NCBI GenBank assembly: GCA_910578605.1
Contig: CAJTQG010000020.1
Span: 23,530 to 48,659, forward strand
Length of the DNA: 25,130 nucleotides
Direction of reading: 5' to 3'
DNA from: an uncultured Lachnospiraceae bacterium
Lineage (GTDB): Bacteria; Bacillota; Clostridia; Lachnospirales; Lachnospiraceae
A program made the position numbers and the translations under genes. Position 1 is the first letter of the stretch, and every line of letters starts with the position of its first letter. Under the pieces are notes generated by a model. The model was given only the letters and a program-made list of their open reading frames with translations. It searched no databases and had not been told where the DNA came from. Positions 17,363 through 24,935 of the stretch are shown piece by piece.

Positions 17363-18772
17363 TTAAAATCGAAAATATAAAAATGGGTTGTAGGTATTTT
17401 GCACAAGGCAGCTGATAGTCATAAGCAATAGCACAATAGTACCCCCAAAGCCTGTCACCTTGCCTATCACATTGTAGGCTTTGTTTTGTGTCTGTTTGTT
17501 TTCCCACCAGCTATAAACCGGCATAGAAAAAAGAATTCCCAGAGCCAGCACCAGTCCATAGTTCTTTAAGTGATATAAGAAGATATCACTGTACAGTCCA
17601 TTTCCCATTCCAAACATTGCTTTTAGGTAAGAACCCATTGCTGAAAAATCCTCCACAGCGAATATGACCCATCCTAACACAATAAAAAAAAGCGCATATA
17701 GATGCTGCAAAAATCCAGGCATTTTCTCTAGCAGCTTTGGAAGAATATATTTTTCCAGCGTCAATAAAACTCCAAAATACAAGCCCCACACTAAAAAATT
17801 CCAGCTTGCCCCATGCCAAAAGCCTGTCAGTGACCAGACAATAAATAAATTCAATATATTTCTTGGAACACTCCGCCTGCTTCCACCGAGAGGAATATAC
17901 ACATAGTCTTTAAACCAACCGGACAGAGACATATGCCATCTGCTCCAAAAATCTTTTATGCTGACCGCCATATAGGGGTAGCGAAAGTTTTCAAGAAAAT
18001 GAAATCCCATCATCTCACCCATTCCGATTGCCATATCACTGTATCCCGAAAAATCAAAATAAATCTGCAATGTAAAAGCAATCGCCCCAAGCCATGCACT
18101 GGCAAAGGATAATTCTTCCATTCCCCCTGCCAGGGTGGCGTCCCACAAGGCACCTACCCCATTGGCAATCAAAACCTTCTTAAACAATCCCATCAAAAAA
18201 CGCTGAAAGCCAAAACACACCTCATCAAAAGAAATAGTTCTATTTTTCAGTTCCCTTGCAATTGTCTCATATCGCACGATAGGTCCCGCCACAAGCTGAG
18301 GAAACATAGATACATATGTCATATAGTCAATAAAATTCTTCTGGGCTTCCACCTTTCTCCTGTACACGTCTATACTGTAGCTCATTGTCTGAAAGGTAAA
18401 AAAGCTGATTCCGATAGGCAGAGCCAAATTCACCTGACTTATGTGTCCCCCGCTTAATTCATTCCATGTTCCTATAAATAAATCCAAATATTTATAGATA
18501 GACAACAGACCAAGGTTTACAACAAGGGAAGTAATCAACAACGCTCTGCGGACTCCATTTTTTTGTTGAAAATGCTGCAGTCCCCTTCCCACTGTGTAAT
18601 CCACTATGGAGGAGAGCAGCAGCAAACCAATGTACTTTGGTTCACCCCACGCATAAAATACAAGGCTGAACAAAAGCAGACAGAAATTCTTCCCTTTCCA
18701 CGGAAGAATATAGTAACACAATAAAAATAGCGGAAAGAAGTAAAATAAAAATGGAATACTGCTAAATACCAT
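17363..18772 (-). CDS. MBOAT-family membrane O-acyltransferase (AlgI/DltB type)
   Basis: A 469-residue multi-pass membrane protein of the MBOAT superfamily. It takes an acyl group from a cytoplasmic donor and moves it across the membrane to a partner that acylates an exported glycan. Diagnostic runs are MVFSSIPFLFYFFPLF (N-terminus), LQIYFDFSGYSDMAIG (236-250), YPYMAVSIKDFWSRWHMSLS with His280, VYIPLGGSRR, and TGFWHGASWNFLVWG with the catalytic His320. AlgI has its invariant histidine at the same place in the fold. The ribosome site GGGG overlaps the region just after the lipoprotein stop 12 bases upstream, so the genes are coupled. It could act on a wall polymer, lipoteichoic acid or capsule; DltA/DltC are absent here, which argues against D-alanylation. 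Confidence 0.93.
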   Translation of the reverse strand: MVFSSIPFLFYFFPLFLLCYYILPWKGKNFCLLLFSLVFYAWGEPKYIGLLLLSSIVDYTVGRGLQHFQQKNGVRRALLITSLVVNLGLLSIYKYLDLFIGTWNELSGGHISQVNLALPIGISFFTFQTMSYSIDVYRRKVEAQKNFIDYMTYVSMFPQLVAGPIVRYETIARELKNRTISFDEVCFGFQRFLMGLFKKVLIANGVGALWDATLAGGMEELSFASAWLGAIAFTLQIYFDFSGYSDMAIGMGEMMGFHFLENFRYPYMAVSIKDFWSRWHMSLSGWFKDYVYIPLGGSRRSVPRNILNLFIVWSLTGFWHGASWNFLVWGLYFGVLLTLEKYILPKLLEKMPGFLQHLYALFFIVLGWVIFAVEDFSAMGSYLKAMFGMGNGLYSDIFLYHLKNYGLVLALGILFSMPVYSWWENKQTQNKAYNVIGKVTGFGGTIVLLLMTISCLVQNTYNPFLYFRF

Positions 18773-18784
18773 GTCACTTTCCCC

Positions 18785-19450
18785 TTAATTGTACTGATTG
18801 ATAATATTAATAATCTTGTCCTTATCTGGAGAAATCACTAAAAATAAATTTTTGCCATTTACAATAACCTCACCATTTTTCACTTGCTCATAGCCCTTAG
18901 GGGAATAGGACTGCAGTTCGTTTTCCTTCATTTCCTTAAATTCTTTCAAATTCTTTTTTAGTGTATCCGTACTTTTTTTATCCTTTGCGCGAATCAGCAT
19001 TATAATCTCCGGCACTACTGCATCTTCAGACTGAAAAGCTGCACATTCACTGTAATGAGCCGATGATATCATATAATAATTCTCTAGCGTATCCCCATCT
19101 AAATTAATCAAATCATCCAAGCCCACCTGTGCGGAGATTTCCTCGTACATATCAAACATGGATGTAATCTTTCTATCATCTTTATTGGTAGACTCCTCTG
19201 TCACATCCTCCCCGCTTGTCTTTTCCTCCCTGCTTGACTCAGTGGCAGATGCCGTTCCCCCATTTTCATCCTCCTTTGTCTCGCTGCTCTCCTCCTGTTT
19301 TACAGAAGATGATTCCTTTTCCTTTGCGGAAGTAGCCACTGCCTTTGTAGTCTCTGTCACTCCTTCTTTATCCTCCGCCTTTTTGCACCCTGTTAAAAGT
19401 AAACCTGCTGCCATAATTGTCATTGCCGCATATAATATATTTCTTTTCAT
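18785..19450 (-). CDS. DUF4358-type surface lipoprotein
   Basis: A 221-residue lipoprotein. The signal peptide ends in the lipobox LLTGC with the lipidated Cys at 22. A long linker rich in Ser, Glu, Thr and Lys (about 25-92) lifts the domain off the membrane. The C-terminal domain (about 95-221) fits DUF4358: VVPEIIMLIRAKD, a helix rich in Lys/Glu, LQSYSPKGYEQVKNGEVIV and LFLVISPDKDKI. Members are frequent in Lachnospiraceae and are, as far as I recall, often found next to MBOAT/DHHW genes; no activity is assigned. It lies between the secreted SGNH protein and the MBOAT gene, so a structural or regulatory part in the glycan modification complex is a reasonable inference. Confidence 0.82.
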   Translation of the reverse strand: MKRNILYAAMTIMAAGLLLTGCKKAEDKEGVTETTKAVATSAKEKESSSVKQEESSETKEDENGGTASATESSREEKTSGEDVTEESTNKDDRKITSMFDMYEEISAQVGLDDLINLDGDTLENYYMISSAHYSECAAFQSEDAVVPEIIMLIRAKDKKSTDTLKKNLKEFKEMKENELQSYSPKGYEQVKNGEVIVNGKNLFLVISPDKDKIINIINQYN

Positions 19451-19509
19451 TTGTCCATCCTCATCTTTCTTAATTTTGTTTTACATTCTATTTTTCTGAT
19501 TGCCATTTT

Positions 19510-21417
19510 TTACTTTTTCTTATCCTTCAATGTAATTGCGTTACACTGTGTTAGATAACTTTTACGTATATTTTTGTTTGCAATTTTTTTAATTTTTTTC
19601 TTTGCCGCTTTATAATCTCTTGTGAGACGGCTCTCCTTTGCCGTGGCAAGTGCCTCATATGCCTGTGCTGTAATCATATTCTGAGCCTTCGTTTTCTTCA
19701 ACACTGACTTTGCATGCTCACGGAACACTCTCTCCCAAACTTGATAGGTTTTGTGAACCAAATGCACATAGCCATCACTGCTGTACTCCTTCTTAATGTA
19801 ACCGTAAGAATCTACCAGATATTTGCCAAGCTCTATATACTCCGTATTATTCACTGTGTCACAATATGCTCTCATGCGTTGATTAAATTCTCGTATATTA
19901 GCATTATTCAACTTTTCTCTCTCGCCGCCTCTCGCCACATAAGTGCAGCTTACTACATAAAGTTCTATCCCCGGATTTTTAGCTCGTATTTTATCTAATA
20001 CCCTTCTATAATTTTCGCATGCCGTATCTATGCCGCTGAACATATCATTAACCCCCAAAATAATATATGCTCTGTCCGCATTCATAAGCCTCACGGCATC
20101 CTCAATGGTCCTCTTGCCTCCCTTATACACAGGATGTACTGAGGAACCACTCACTGGCAGCAAATTATTAAAGAGAGAAAAACTAACTCCGCAGAAAAAT
20201 TTTGCACCGCCCATAAAATTCTTACCGCTGGCTATAGCATAATTGCGGAAACCAACAGTGACAGAATCTCCGATAAATACCCCTTTTCCCAAAAAGGCAT
20301 TGATATCCTGTTCCCTCACCTTAGTGCTGGGCTGCTTCTTCACCTGCACATCCCATATTTGGGTGTAGGTATATCCCTCCTGCTTTACCCTGGCAATAAT
20401 TCTTGCTGTTCCCTTTTTCAATCCGGTCACTGTACCATTTTGTGATAAAGACACAACCTCTGGATTAGAATTGCTATAAGTTACCTTTGCCGTCTTTGCA
20501 AGTTGATTGATCTTAATCTTAAAGGTATCTCCCACCAAAAGCTGCTGTGTAACGGCGGCCTTCTGTCTTTTCTTTGTTTTAGATACCGTTGTATACATCC
20601 TAGTTGTCTGCTCCTTGTAAAGACTAGAGTAGACAACATTTATTTTCAAACTCATCTTATAGGTAAAGGTATCCTTCTTTACCTGCATTGTCACTGTACT
20701 GCTGCCACAGCGCTTTGCAGTTAATTTTCCTTTTTTTGTCACCTTAACCACATTTTTATCGCTGCTTTTCACTTTAACCTTAGCATCCTTTGTCATCTGC
20801 ATGAAATTCACATAAAAGCTCTGACCTTTCACCATCTGTCTGGAAGATTGAAATTCAGGCACCTTAACAGTAGAAATAAAGCTAACAGGCCGACTTGGCT
20901 TGGAAGTTTTTTCTTTATTGTAAGCAGTAATTTTATAATAGTATTTTTTCTGTTTTTTAATTCCCTTGTCAATATAGGAAAGAATATTTTTATTTTTAAA
21001 GGTTTTTATACATTTATAACCCTTATTTTTATATTGACTGCGATAGAGCTTATAACCTGTGGCAGTCTGTGATTTATTCCAGTAAAGCTTTGCACTCTTA
21101 TATGTATACTGCTTTACTTTCAAAACCGGAACATTAGGTGCTTGCGGCTGTTGTACCGGATCTTTCACCGGGTCCTTAATAGGATCCTTGATATCTGGCT
21201 TTTTGGTAGTGACATCCTCTGTTGGCTTTGTAATTTCCTGACTGCTTTCCTCCTGGTTTGACGTGGTTTCTATAGAGGAGGATTCTATCTGAGAGGAGGA
21301 CTCTACCTGTTCCCCGTAGACCATAGATGAAAAATCACTGTGCAGCACTTCTGGATAACTTGTCAAACCTGCACAGAGCAAGCCTAATAATACCGTCTTA
21401 TATGTTATTTTTTTCAA
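19510..21417 (-). CDS. secreted multidomain SGNH/GDSL hydrolase with FN3 and Ig-like modules
   Basis: A 635-residue exported protein. TTG 21417 follows AAGGAG by 9 bases. Residues 1-35 form a signal peptide. A Ser/Glu/Thr/Pro linker (36-92) includes short KDPI/KDPV repeats. A fibronectin type III domain (about 95-182) follows, then two bacterial Ig-like (Big_2) modules (about 185-262 and 287-360; SSDKNVVKVTKKGKLTAK and SNSNPEVVSLSQNGTV are typical). An SGNH/GDSL domain is at about 378-570: Ser385 in FIGDSVTVGF, Asn457 in ILGVNDM, and Asp548/His552 in DGYVHL, a complete catalytic set. A basic helical tail ends the protein. It probably cleaves or transfers acyl groups on extracellular glycan. 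It is the first gene of the cassette, with a promoter in the gap after spoIIIAH. Confidence 0.88.
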   Translation of the reverse strand: MKKITYKTVLLGLLCAGLTSYPEVLHSDFSSMVYGEQVESSSQIESSSIETTSNQEESSQEITKPTEDVTTKKPDIKDPIKDPVKDPVQQPQAPNVPVLKVKQYTYKSAKLYWNKSQTATGYKLYRSQYKNKGYKCIKTFKNKNILSYIDKGIKKQKKYYYKITAYNKEKTSKPSRPVSFISTVKVPEFQSSRQMVKGQSFYVNFMQMTKDAKVKVKSSDKNVVKVTKKGKLTAKRCGSSTVTMQVKKDTFTYKMSLKINVVYSSLYKEQTTRMYTTVSKTKKRQKAAVTQQLLVGDTFKIKINQLAKTAKVTYSNSNPEVVSLSQNGTVTGLKKGTARIIARVKQEGYTYTQIWDVQVKKQPSTKVREQDINAFLGKGVFIGDSVTVGFRNYAIASGKNFMGGAKFFCGVSFSLFNNLLPVSGSSVHPVYKGGKRTIEDAVRLMNADRAYIILGVNDMFSGIDTACENYRRVLDKIRAKNPGIELYVVSCTYVARGGEREKLNNANIREFNQRMRAYCDTVNNTEYIELGKYLVDSYGYIKKEYSSDGYVHLVHKTYQVWERVFREHAKSVLKKTKAQNMITAQAYEALATAKESRLTRDYKAAKKKIKKIANKNIRKSYLTQCNAITLKDKKK

Positions 21418-21548
21418 TTTACATATCTCCTTATCTCATGTTTTTCATTCTCTGTAAAATCCCATAACAATAGAAGGTATCTCTCAAAATGACGATTCAC
21501 CGACACTTCTCTTTCCTGCATAAAACCAGTAAACTTAAACGTCTATGA

Positions 21549-21613
21549 ATTGTAACATTCCACAAACAATCTATTGTCAAGAATAAGTATAGCATAAAAT
21601 TATAAAATAACAA
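21549..21613 (-). promoter_or_regulatory. candidate promoter(s) of the surface-glycan cassette
   Basis: The 200-base gap between spoIIIAH and the SGNH gene holds two sigma-A-like options on the minus strand. One is TTGTTA (21613-21608) with TATACT (21591-21586), spacing 16. The other is a perfect TTGACA (21580-21575) with TACAAT (21554-21549), where the spacing of 20 is too long. The first is the better pair. Either gives a leader of more than 100 bases. Confidence 0.5.
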
Positions 21614-21617
21614 TTCT

Positions 21618-22388
21618 TTATTTTAAAGATTTTAATGTAGATATAGTGATATTTTCAATGGTAATTTCTGTCGTTCTCTTGACGATATCCTCTATCTGAG
21701 CCATCTGCTCATCCGTAATGCTGTCTAAATTGATAATGACATCCGCCTTGCCGTCCTGAATGCTTACTACAGACTGCTCAAAGCCTTTCGCTGCCAACAA
21801 ATTTTCCGTTGCCGCTTCCTTCTCTGCCACCTTTGTAATATTCATCATCTGATCTAGGGCAGACTGTTTTTGCTCCTGACTCACACTGTCTGAATTGATA
21901 ATCTCCATCAATACTTCTTTGTTGGAGGAACGAACCTGCTCTCTGTTGAGTTTTGCCTGGGCAACAAGATTCACGCTGGTAGTTCCATTTACAAGAACAG
22001 CCTCTCCCGGCTGAGAGGAGGAGGCTTCAGCCTTACTTTCTCCCTCCTTTGTTTCTTTTGTGGACTCCCCATCTTTCCCTTCCTTTTTATCCTTTTCAGA
22101 CGGATTTGCCGCAGCCTCCTCCGCTTTTGTGGAAACCTCTTCCTTGTCTTTGTCCTGGCTCTCAATATCCTTCGTAAGACTTAAATCCTCGGATATTTGG
22201 CTTAATACCTCCTCCGTGGACAACTCGTCTCCCCCATTCTCTTTCTCACTTTCTTTATTACCGCCAAACAGCTTAATATCAGAATTGGCAAACTTAGTCT
22301 TGTCTGCATAATTTAAGTAACCTGCCACTGCAATCAATACAGCCAGCGATGTAATAATGATTTGATTTCGTTTTATGATACTCTTCAT
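21618..22388 (-). CDS. spoIIIAH: SpoIIIAH, ring-forming component of the sporulation feeding-tube channel
   Basis: SpoIIIAH sits in the mother-cell membrane and binds forespore SpoIIQ through its extracellular ring-building (YscJ/FliF-like) domain, bridging both membranes. Residues 9-27 form the single membrane segment after a basic start (MKSIIKRNQIIITSLAVL). A low-complexity acidic/Ser/Lys linker fills about 45-135. The ring domain is about 140-256, with LNREQVRSSNKEVLMEIINS, a helix with QKQSALDQMMNITKVAEKEA, LLAAKGFEQSVVSIQDGKAD and VIINLDSITDEQMAQIEDIV. At 256 residues it is longer than the B. subtilis protein (about 218), the difference being in the linker. It starts 6 bases after spoIIIAG and ends the sporulation operon here. 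Confidence 0.95.
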   Translation of the reverse strand: MKSIIKRNQIIITSLAVLIAVAGYLNYADKTKFANSDIKLFGGNKESEKENGGDELSTEEVLSQISEDLSLTKDIESQDKDKEEVSTKAEEAAANPSEKDKKEGKDGESTKETKEGESKAEASSSQPGEAVLVNGTTSVNLVAQAKLNREQVRSSNKEVLMEIINSDSVSQEQKQSALDQMMNITKVAEKEAATENLLAAKGFEQSVVSIQDGKADVIINLDSITDEQMAQIEDIVKRTTEITIENITISTLKSLK

Positions 22389-22394
22389 GACACT

Positions 22395-23000
22395 CTACTC
22401 CTTCATTTTACAAACTGTTATTTTATTCACTTCAATTCCAAGCACTGCTTTTGCTGCATTCGTCAAATGCCCTGCTGTAGCTGCATCACCGCCGCCCTGG
22501 GCGACAATCACTACCCCTTCCACTTGAGGCATCCATTCCTTTTCAATAAATGGTACACTTTCCCCCTCCTCGTTGGTTGTATAAATTTTTTCCTCCTCCT
22601 TTTGACTTTCTGTCGTGATACGGCTTCCCCCCTGGGCATCACTTTCCGCAATCTCCTTTTTGCTGTCAGAGCCCTGACTTGCCACCTGCATAGTAGAGGA
22701 GGCTTCCAACGTAATCATCACCTTCACTCTGCCGGCTCCCTCCACACAAGCTAAAATCCCCTCCAATCTCTCCTCTAACTGTTTCTCATAATCTTCACTG
22801 TCTGTCTCTTGGGTTTCATATCTTTTTTCTATCGTCTCCTTTCCCCCCTTTTCCTCCTTTGTGTTCTTTTCCTTATCAAAAGGGATGGAACTCAACACTA
22901 AGAGCACTCCTGCCAACAAAATTAACAACCATTTATCTATTCCGATTCGCAGAATGCTTTTCTTCTTTTCTCTCCATAGCTCTTTCCACTGCTTTGGCAT
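22395..23000 (-). CDS. spoIIIAG: SpoIIIAG, large-ring component of the SpoIIIA-SpoIIQ complex
   Basis: SpoIIIAG forms a large oligomeric ring in the intermembrane space, comparable to type III secretion rings, as part of the channel that keeps the forespore active. Features: a basic cytosolic start (MPKQWKELWREKKKS), one membrane segment (about 24-42, LLILLAGVLLVLSSI), an acidic stretch (45-75), and a ring-building domain. That domain holds LEGILACVEGAGRVKVMITL, a beta-rich hydrophilic loop (about 105-160) and GVVIVAQGGGDAATAGHLTN with AVLGIEVNKITV. At 201 residues it is slightly shorter than the B. subtilis protein. The ATG has GAGGTG upstream. An unusually wide gap of 126 bases separates it from spoIIIAF. 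Confidence 0.95.
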   Translation of the reverse strand: MPKQWKELWREKKKSILRIGIDKWLLILLAGVLLVLSSIPFDKEKNTKEEKGGKETIEKRYETQETDSEDYEKQLEERLEGILACVEGAGRVKVMITLEASSTMQVASQGSDSKKEIAESDAQGGSRITTESQKEEEKIYTTNEEGESVPFIEKEWMPQVEGVVIVAQGGGDAATAGHLTNAAKAVLGIEVNKITVCKMKE

Positions 23001-23078
23001 CTTTTCACCTCTCTTTCTTTTATTACTCTTTTATATTACTTGGGCTATTACATATATAAGGTGTTTATCCCCTGCATC

Positions 23079-23100
23079 ATACTTATGATATACTTATAAT
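23079..23100. repeat. 11-base tandem repeat in the spoIIIAF-spoIIIAG gap
   Basis: ATACTTATGAT (23079-23089) is followed at once by ATACTTATAAT (23090-23100), differing at one base. The 11-base period is close to one helical turn. It lies in the only sizeable gap of the spoIIIA run; I see no clear sigma-E or sigma-G promoter there. Confidence 0.5.
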
Positions 23101-23126
23101 ATTGAATTGCCTAAGTAATCAAGTAA

Positions 23127-23702
23127 TTAAGGTGACTGATTGCCTTGTACCTGATTATCTTCCTGTATATTTATCAATATATTATCTTCCGAAAGATTGT
23201 AGAAGTTTTTTGCCAAACTTTTTATGTCTTTTTCTATTTTATTTTCTCTTGTATTTCTCTCCTGCTCCATAATCTGTATTGGTTCAATATAAATGTCTCC
23301 CCTTTTGACTGTACCTGCATGCATTTTAATCCCCTTCAATTGATTTCCCTCCCACACATACTCCATTTTATATAAATAATACCCTTGTGCCTCTATATGT
23401 TTGGCAAAGCTTTTTGTTGCCGCCTGCTCATACTTTTGTACCTGTTTTTCCTTCATCTCTCCCTCCATTTTCTCTATCATATTTTCCATCTGCGCCGTCT
23501 GAAAAGAATTTTGCCACTTGTGATAGATCTGTTCAATATTCTCCTCCATTCCAAACACCTTGGGCAAATCCTGCAGCGCAATTAGACAGAAGAACATTCC
23601 TAAAAATACTCTGCAATATCTAGTGTACTTTTCATTTGGCAGCAATCTAGAAAACAATGAGAAAACCAAATATAAAATCAAAATTTTTTTAATCCACTCC
23701 AT
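23127..23702 (-). CDS. spoIIIAF: SpoIIIAF, membrane component of the SpoIIIA complex
   Basis: SpoIIIAF is a mother-cell membrane protein of the feeding-tube channel, with a ring-building-like domain outside the membrane. I start it at ATG 23702, giving MEWIKKILILYLVFSLFSRL, the usual N-terminal membrane segment of the family. AAAGGA lies about 8 bases upstream. An open frame extends to ATG 23768 but would overlap spoIIIAE and add 22 residues unlike the family. A second membrane segment is at about 37-55 (CRVFLGMFFCLIALQDLP). The rest (about 60-191) is soluble and charged, with YLYKMEYVWEGNQLKGIKMH and a low-complexity tail. At 191 residues it is near the B. subtilis length (about 206). Confidence 0.93.
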   Translation of the reverse strand: MEWIKKILILYLVFSLFSRLLPNEKYTRYCRVFLGMFFCLIALQDLPKVFGMEENIEQIYHKWQNSFQTAQMENMIEKMEGEMKEKQVQKYEQAATKSFAKHIEAQGYYLYKMEYVWEGNQLKGIKMHAGTVKRGDIYIEPIQIMEQERNTRENKIEKDIKSLAKNFYNLSEDNILINIQEDNQVQGNQSP

Positions 23703-23733
23703 CGCCTTGTCCTTTCCTCTGCATTCCCTAATA

Positions 23734-24906
23734 TTAACTAATATTGGTAGCAATGCATAAAATTGCAATGGACAGCAAGAACAACATAACTACCGAAAGA
23801 GTCATATATAAAAGAAGCTGGAGCCCTTGAGTCATACCATGTATTGCCTGAATCATCCTGCCATCACAAATTGGCTGCATCACTGCCTGCATCAGCTGAT
23901 AACCTAAGGAGGTCAATGCCAGCTTACACACCGGCGCAATGCACAATAACAACAATACAATACATATTCCTGTTCCCAGACTGTTTTTTATCAGCCTAGC
24001 CGTGCCCAAAAACAAGTCCGCCGAAAATCCAACCGTATTCCCAATTCCCGGAATCATAGAAACCGCCTTGTACATCGTAGTATTTTTCATAATATCTACA
24101 GAGGGCAGCAGCATTCCCTGAATAATATGTATTCCAAACACAAAAGCAATTACCGTTTTGATTGTCCATGTAATTCCCTTTTTTATACAGGCTATGGTTT
24201 TTGATATATAATTTTCCTTTGCTAAGTGCTGTACAACACAGAGCACTACAAAAATTCTGATAGCCGGAATCAGCACCCGCAAATATAATATCTGAATCCC
24301 TTGAATCACAATCAATGTGATTTCATAGTAACCAAGGGCGCTGGCGCTTCCTCCCGCTGCCCCTATGGCCAATGCATAGGCAGGAATAACCGCCTGCATA
24401 AATTCCACAAGATAGGACAAGAGCTGGCTCACTAAATTGGACATTTGATAAAAAGCACCAAGCAGCACTGTTAGTAAAATCATATAAATAAAATAAAATG
24501 CATGGTCGCTCATACCATTGTCCGCAAAAATCCCCGCAAAGCATGTGAGTATTGCAGACATACAACCAAGCACTAAAACTTGTCCCATACTGTCCCAATC
24601 CAATGTAATCTGGTTCTTCAGCTGTCTTCTGCCATACTCTAACAATTTGCTCATCACACCGTTTATATTTCCCGACATCAGTTCACTGACCACCTGGCTA
24701 AAATCCCAATCTGCATTGCTCTCATCCAAGGCATTCTGAACATTTTCAAAATCATACTGGTCCAACATTTCCTGCAGCTCCTGTTGTATCTCCTGGTCCT
24801 CATATGCTGTATCAATAGCATACACTTGTACTCCATTCCCTGTGCCAACTCCCAGCCAGAAAATAAAAACCAAGCTCCCTATAAGCTTTTTCAATTCTTT
24901 CCTCAC
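23734..24906 (-). CDS. spoIIIAE: SpoIIIAE, polytopic permease-like component of the SpoIIIA complex
   Basis: SpoIIIAE is the largest membrane protein of the SpoIIIA complex, thought to form or scaffold the inner-membrane pore. A signal-peptide-like start (ELKKLIGSLVFIFWLGVGTG) is followed by an extracytoplasmic stretch (DQEIQQELQEMLDQYDFENV) and about seven to eight membrane segments, with conserved runs such as AGIFADNGMSDHAFYF, VIPAYALAIGAAGGSASALG and SMIPGIGNTVGFSADLFLGT. The start is uncertain: TTG 24921 has no ribosome site, GTG 24906 follows GGAG, and TTG 24894 follows GTGAGG by 6 bases and gives MKKLIGSL. I list the GTG; the TTG at 24894 is a serious alternative. Length is about 386-395 residues, near the family norm. 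Confidence 0.94.
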   Translation of the reverse strand: MRKELKKLIGSLVFIFWLGVGTGNGVQVYAIDTAYEDQEIQQELQEMLDQYDFENVQNALDESNADWDFSQVVSELMSGNINGVMSKLLEYGRRQLKNQITLDWDSMGQVLVLGCMSAILTCFAGIFADNGMSDHAFYFIYMILLTVLLGAFYQMSNLVSQLLSYLVEFMQAVIPAYALAIGAAGGSASALGYYEITLIVIQGIQILYLRVLIPAIRIFVVLCVVQHLAKENYISKTIACIKKGITWTIKTVIAFVFGIHIIQGMLLPSVDIMKNTTMYKAVSMIPGIGNTVGFSADLFLGTARLIKNSLGTGICIVLLLLCIAPVCKLALTSLGYQLMQAVMQPICDGRMIQAIHGMTQGLQLLLYMTLSVVMLFLLSIAILCIATNIS

Positions 24907-24935
24907 CCCACTCCACCGCAAATTATATTCAATTT

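Noticed and set aside
21140..21200. Short KDPI/KDPV coding repeats in the SGNH protein as a possible repeat array
   Set aside because: Only three imperfect units inside a Pro-rich linker; ordinary low-complexity surface-protein sequence, not a DNA repeat element.
21603..21625. 8-bp A-T-only hairpin overlapping the spoIIIAH stop
   Set aside because: No G-C pairs and no proper T run, in a very A/T-rich gap; probably chance, though weak termination cannot be excluded.
23702..23768. Longer spoIIIAF reading frame from ATG 23768
   Set aside because: It would overlap spoIIIAE and add residues not typical of the family; ATG 23702 has a better site and gives the standard N-terminus.
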